DNA of 9,824 bases from JBDSEG01 sp039920165 (GTDB lineage: Bacteria > Pseudomonadota > Gammaproteobacteria > Burkholderiales > Burkholderiaceae_C): the NCBI GenBank assembly GCA_039920165.1, contig JBDSEG010000179.1:1-9824 (forward strand), written 5' to 3'. The translations under genes and the position numbers were made by a program. Position 1 is the first letter of the stretch. Each line of letters opens with the position of its first letter. The notes below the pieces were generated by a model. The model was not told the DNA's origin, made no database searches, and saw nothing but the letters and a program-made list of their open reading frames with translations. Shown piece after piece: positions 7,638 through 9,824 of this stretch.

Positions 7638-7655
7638 GCCCGTTATAATTCGGGC
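7638..7655 (+). promoter_or_regulatory. Candidate bcp promoter: perfect -10 box inside an inverted repeat
   Basis: TATAAT at 7644-7649 is a perfect sigma-70 -10 hexamer, 42 bases before the bcp start. At 17 bases upstream the -35 position reads GGCGGG, a poor match, and there is no TG extension. The hexamer sits in the 8-base AT core of a perfect inverted repeat, GCCCG at 7638-7642 and CGGGC at 7651-7655, which could be an operator. Transcription would begin near 7656. Confidence 0.5.
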
Positions 7656-7690
7656 CACGCAGCCTGCGTTCAACCCAGCCCGACCCCCTC

Positions 7691-8167
7691 ATGACGCCAG
7701 CCCTCAACAAGCCCCTGCCGGAATTTGAAGCGCTCGCTACGGGGGGCGTGAAGTTCACGCCCGCGGCCTATCTGGGCAGGCTCGTGGTGCTTTATTTCTA
7801 TCCCAAGGACAATACGCCCGGCTGCACCACCGAGGCTATGCAGTTCCGCGACCACCACAAGGAATTTATCAAGGCCGGTGCGGTGGTCTTCGGCGTCTCG
7901 CGCGACAACATGGCCTCGCACGACAAGTTCAAGCAAAACCTCGAGCTGCCGTTCGAGTTGATCGCCGATACTGAAGAAAAGCTCTGCCACATGTTCGGCG
8001 TGGTCAAGAACAAGATCATGTACGGCAAGAAGGTCAAGGGCATCGAGCGCAGCACCTTCCTGATCGACACCACCGGCGTGCTCAAGGGCGAATGGCGCGG
8101 CCTCAAGGTGGCCGGCCATGTCGAGGAAGTCCTGAAAGCGGTCAAGGGCCTGAAGAAGGTCGCCTGA
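7691..8167 (+). CDS. bcp: Thioredoxin-dependent peroxiredoxin Bcp/PrxQ
   Basis: A 158-residue cytoplasmic peroxiredoxin of the BCP/PrxQ group, which reduces hydrogen peroxide and organic hydroperoxides. The peroxidatic cysteine C45 lies in FYPKDNTPGCTTEA (36-49), with T42 as the TxxC threonine and R120 in GIERSTFLID as the conserved arginine. The resolving cysteine of E. coli Bcp at position 50 is methionine here (EAMQF). The only other cysteine is C99 in EEKLCHMFGV, equivalent to the third E. coli cysteine. From memory this pattern is normal in betaproteobacteria, and the enzyme may use a 1-Cys mechanism or C99. The leader before the ATG is C-rich and has no Shine-Dalgarno sequence. A TATAAT box lies upstream, and a strong terminator follows 63 bases after the stop. 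Confidence 0.96.
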   Translation: MTPALNKPLPEFEALATGGVKFTPAAYLGRLVVLYFYPKDNTPGCTTEAMQFRDHHKEFIKAGAVVFGVSRDNMASHDKFKQNLELPFELIADTEEKLCHMFGVVKNKIMYGKKVKGIERSTFLIDTTGVLKGEWRGLKVAGHVEEVLKAVKGLKKVA

Positions 8168-8172
8168 GGGCC

Positions 8173-8184
8173 GCGCGATCGCGC
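8173..8184. repeat. 12-base perfect palindrome after bcp
   Basis: GCGCGATCGCGC begins six bases after the bcp stop codon and is its own reverse complement. It could be a protein-binding site or simply a chance feature of GC-rich DNA with GATC at the centre. Confidence 0.4.
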
Positions 8185-8195
8185 CGATCATCTTC

Positions 8196-8209
8196 GCGGC
8201 ATGTGCCGC
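8196..8209. repeat. Short inverted repeat in the bcp-phoH gap
   Basis: GCGGCA and TGCCGC, six-base perfect arms, are separated by two bases. The two-base spacing makes an RNA hairpin tight, so a DNA site is as likely as an RNA structure. Confidence 0.35.
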
Positions 8210-8230
8210 ATCGCCTGCGTGAATCTCCGT

Positions 8231-8268
8231 GAGCCGCACCGCAACCCGGGCGGCTCTTTGTCTTTTTG
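8231..8268 (+). terminator. Intrinsic (rho-independent) terminator after bcp
   Basis: GAGCCGC (8231-8237) pairs with GCGGCTC (8250-8256). Inside, after one bulged A, CCG pairs with CGG, giving a 10-base-pair stem with a five-base loop CAACC. It is followed at once by TTTGTCTTTTT. This is a textbook terminator for transcription from bcp. Because phoH begins at 8285 it lies immediately before that gene and could act as an attenuator in its leader. Confidence 0.85.
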
Positions 8269-8284
8269 CTGTCGCAAAACATCC

Positions 8285-9824
8285 ATGCCACTGCCCAAGC
8301 CGCCCGTCCAACGCGCCTCCCTTCTTTCGGTCGCTGATTTCGAATCGCAGCCCGCGCCGCGGTCATTGCCACGGAGCCGCAAATCCCAGGCCGGCGCGGC
8401 GGCATCCGCTTCGCCCACGGTGATCGATCTGTTCGACGCCGCGCCCGTGGCGAGCGTCCGGGCGCCCGCTGCTGCGCCCGCCGCGCGCGCCCCGCGCGGT
8501 CCGGCGCCAGTACTCGCCGACGCGGCTCCGTCTCCGATCGTGCCGGCAACAGCCAGGGCCCGCACCAGCGCGGGGGCGAGTGCCCGCAAGCCGCGCGGCA
8601 ACGGCCCGGCGACGCTGTTCGTGCTCGACACCAACGTGCTGATGCACGACCCGACCTCGCTGTTCCGCTTCGACGAGCACGATATCTACCTGCCGATGAT
8701 CACGCTCGAGGAACTCGACGGGCACAAGAAGGGCATGACCGAGGTCGCGCGCAATGCGCGCCAGGTCAGCCGCGACCTCGATGCGCTGGCGGCCAGCATG
8801 CCCACGCGCGACGCCTCGGGCATGTCCGACGGTCTGCCGCTCAACCGGACTGGCCATCGCGAGGCCGGCGGCAAGCTGTTCTTCCAGACCAACCTGGTCG
8901 ACGTGGTGCTGCCGGCCGGGCTGCCGCAGGGCAAGGCCGACAACCAGATCCTCGGGGTCGTGAAGGCGCTGCGCGAGCAGCAACCCGGTCGCGACGTGGT
9001 GCTGGTGTCGAAGGACATCAACATGCGCATCAAGGCGCGTGCGCTCGGCTTGCCGGCCGAGGACTATTTCAACGACAAGACCCTGGAAGACGGCGACCTG
9101 CTCTATACTGGCGTGCTGCCGCTGCCGCCCGACTTCTGGGAGCGCCACGGCAAGACGATGGAGAGCTGGCAGCAAGGCGGCCTCACCTACTACCGCATCA
9201 GCGGTCCGATGGTGCCGGCGCTCTTGGTCAACCAGTTCGTCTTCCTCGAGGCGCCGGGGGCGGCACCGCTGCACGCCAAGGTCACCGAGATCACCGGCAA
9301 GACCGCGGTCCTGCGCACGCTCAAGGAATACACCCACCAGAAGAACGCGGTGTGGGGCGTCACCGCGCGCAACCGCGAGCAGAACTTCGCGCTCAACCTG
9401 CTGATGGATCCGGAGTGCGACTTCATCACCTTGACCGGCACGGCCGGCACCGGCAAGACGCTGCTCACGCTGGCCGCCGGCCTGTCGCAGGTGATGGATG
9501 ACCGGCGCTATACCGAGATCATCGTGACCCGCGTGACGGTGCCGGTGGGCGAGGACATCGGTTTCCTGCCCGGCACCGAGGAAGAGAAGATGAGCCCGTG
9601 GATGGGCGCGCTCGACGACAACCTCGAGGTGTTGTCCAAGACCGACGGTGGTGCCGGCGAATGGGGCCGCGCCGCGACCAACGACCTGGTGCGCAGCAAG
9701 ATCAAGATCAAGAGCCTGAACTTCATGCGCGGGCGCACCTTCCTGAACAAGTTCGTCCTCATCGACGAGGCGCAGAACCTGACGCCCAAGCAGATGAAGA
9801 CGCTGATCACGCGGGCCGGCCCGG
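8285..9824 (+). CDS. PIN domain plus PhoH ATPase fusion protein (runs off right edge)
   Basis: The first 513 residues of a PhoH2-type protein: an N-terminal PIN (RNase-like) domain joined to a PhoH P-loop ATPase, as in mycobacterial PhoH2, where RNase and RNA-unwinding activity are known. Residues 1-20 (MPLPKPPVQRASLLSVADFE) are conserved in betaproteobacterial relatives. Residues 21-108 are Ala/Pro/Arg-rich and probably disordered. The PIN domain at about 111-260 shows LDTNVLMHDP with D115, LEELD (141-145), ADNQI with D219 and SKDINM with D244. The ATPase has Walker A GTAGTGKT (385-392, K391) and Walker B VLIDEAQ (491-497, D494, E495). The window cuts the gene soon after this; relatives end about 50-70 residues later. 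The ATG at 8285 has no Shine-Dalgarno sequence and lies just after a terminator. The exact cellular role in proteobacteria is not established. Confidence 0.95.
   Translation, partial: MPLPKPPVQRASLLSVADFESQPAPRSLPRSRKSQAGAAASASPTVIDLFDAAPVASVRAPAAAPAARAPRGPAPVLADAAPSPIVPATARARTSAGASARKPRGNGPATLFVLDTNVLMHDPTSLFRFDEHDIYLPMITLEELDGHKKGMTEVARNARQVSRDLDALAASMPTRDASGMSDGLPLNRTGHREAGGKLFFQTNLVDVVLPAGLPQGKADNQILGVVKALREQQPGRDVVLVSKDINMRIKARALGLPAEDYFNDKTLEDGDLLYTGVLPLPPDFWERHGKTMESWQQGGLTYYRISGPMVPALLVNQFVFLEAPGAAPLHAKVTEITGKTAVLRTLKEYTHQKNAVWGVTARNREQNFALNLLMDPECDFITLTGTAGTGKTLLTLAAGLSQVMDDRRYTEIIVTRVTVPVGEDIGFLPGTEEEKMSPWMGALDDNLEVLSKTDGGAGEWGRAATNDLVRSKIKIKSLNFMRGRTFLNKFVLIDEAQNLTPKQMKTLITRAGP

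Noticed and set aside
7618..7641. Terminator hairpin after the Mth938-like gene
   Set aside because: A five-base stem GGGCG/CGCCC with a 12-base loop and no U-tract; it overlaps the bcp promoter region and is too weak.
7670..9337. Minus-strand open frames opposite bcp and phoH (213 and 324 codons)
   Set aside because: Antisense register shadows of two clearly recognised genes; composition is atypical for protein.

Overview
The window looks like ordinary core chromosome of a GC-rich betaproteobacterium, most likely Burkholderiales (Comamonadaceae or a near relative). This rests on recognisable betaproteobacterial versions of ClpB, homoserine dehydrogenase, threonine synthase, a PIN-PhoH protein and a PrxQ without the usual second cysteine, on the gene order, and on a short intergenic element resembling dispersed repeats I remember from Comamonadaceae. 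Placement is from memory of protein families, not from a search. I see no mobile element, CRISPR array, rRNA or tRNA, and no convincing undescribed system.

Layout. Bases 1-7159 are all on the minus strand. Read in transcription order from 7159 downward they are: an AlaA-type aminotransferase, hom (homoserine dehydrogenase), thrC (threonine synthase), moeA, moaD, moaE (molybdenum cofactor synthesis), crcB (fluoride channel), then clpB (disaggregase), which runs off the left edge inside its first Walker A motif. From hom to crcB neighbouring genes touch or overlap (TGATG, ATGA, ATGA, a 41-base overlap, GTGA), so this is probably one operon with translational coupling. clpB has its own good sigma-32 type heat-shock promoter at 641-668 in the 93-base gap after crcB. 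Bases 7229-9824 are on the plus strand: a small Mth938-like protein, a Bcp/PrxQ peroxiredoxin behind a TATAAT box, a strong intrinsic terminator, and a PIN-PhoH ATPase that runs off the right edge.

How the genes work together. hom and thrC give two steps of the aspartate-to-threonine pathway (aspartate semialdehyde to homoserine, and phosphohomoserine to threonine); homoserine kinase is not in the window. The upstream aminotransferase makes alanine from pyruvate and glutamate. MoaD and MoaE together form molybdopterin synthase, and MoeA inserts molybdate. CrcB exports fluoride. ClpB and PrxQ belong to stress defence.

Non-coding gaps are all short (93, 80, 69, 84 and 117 bases). The most informative are the clpB heat-shock promoter, the repeat-like hairpin between the aminotransferase gene and hom, the inverted repeat around the bcp -10 box, and the structured bcp-phoH gap with its terminator only 16 bases before the phoH start codon.
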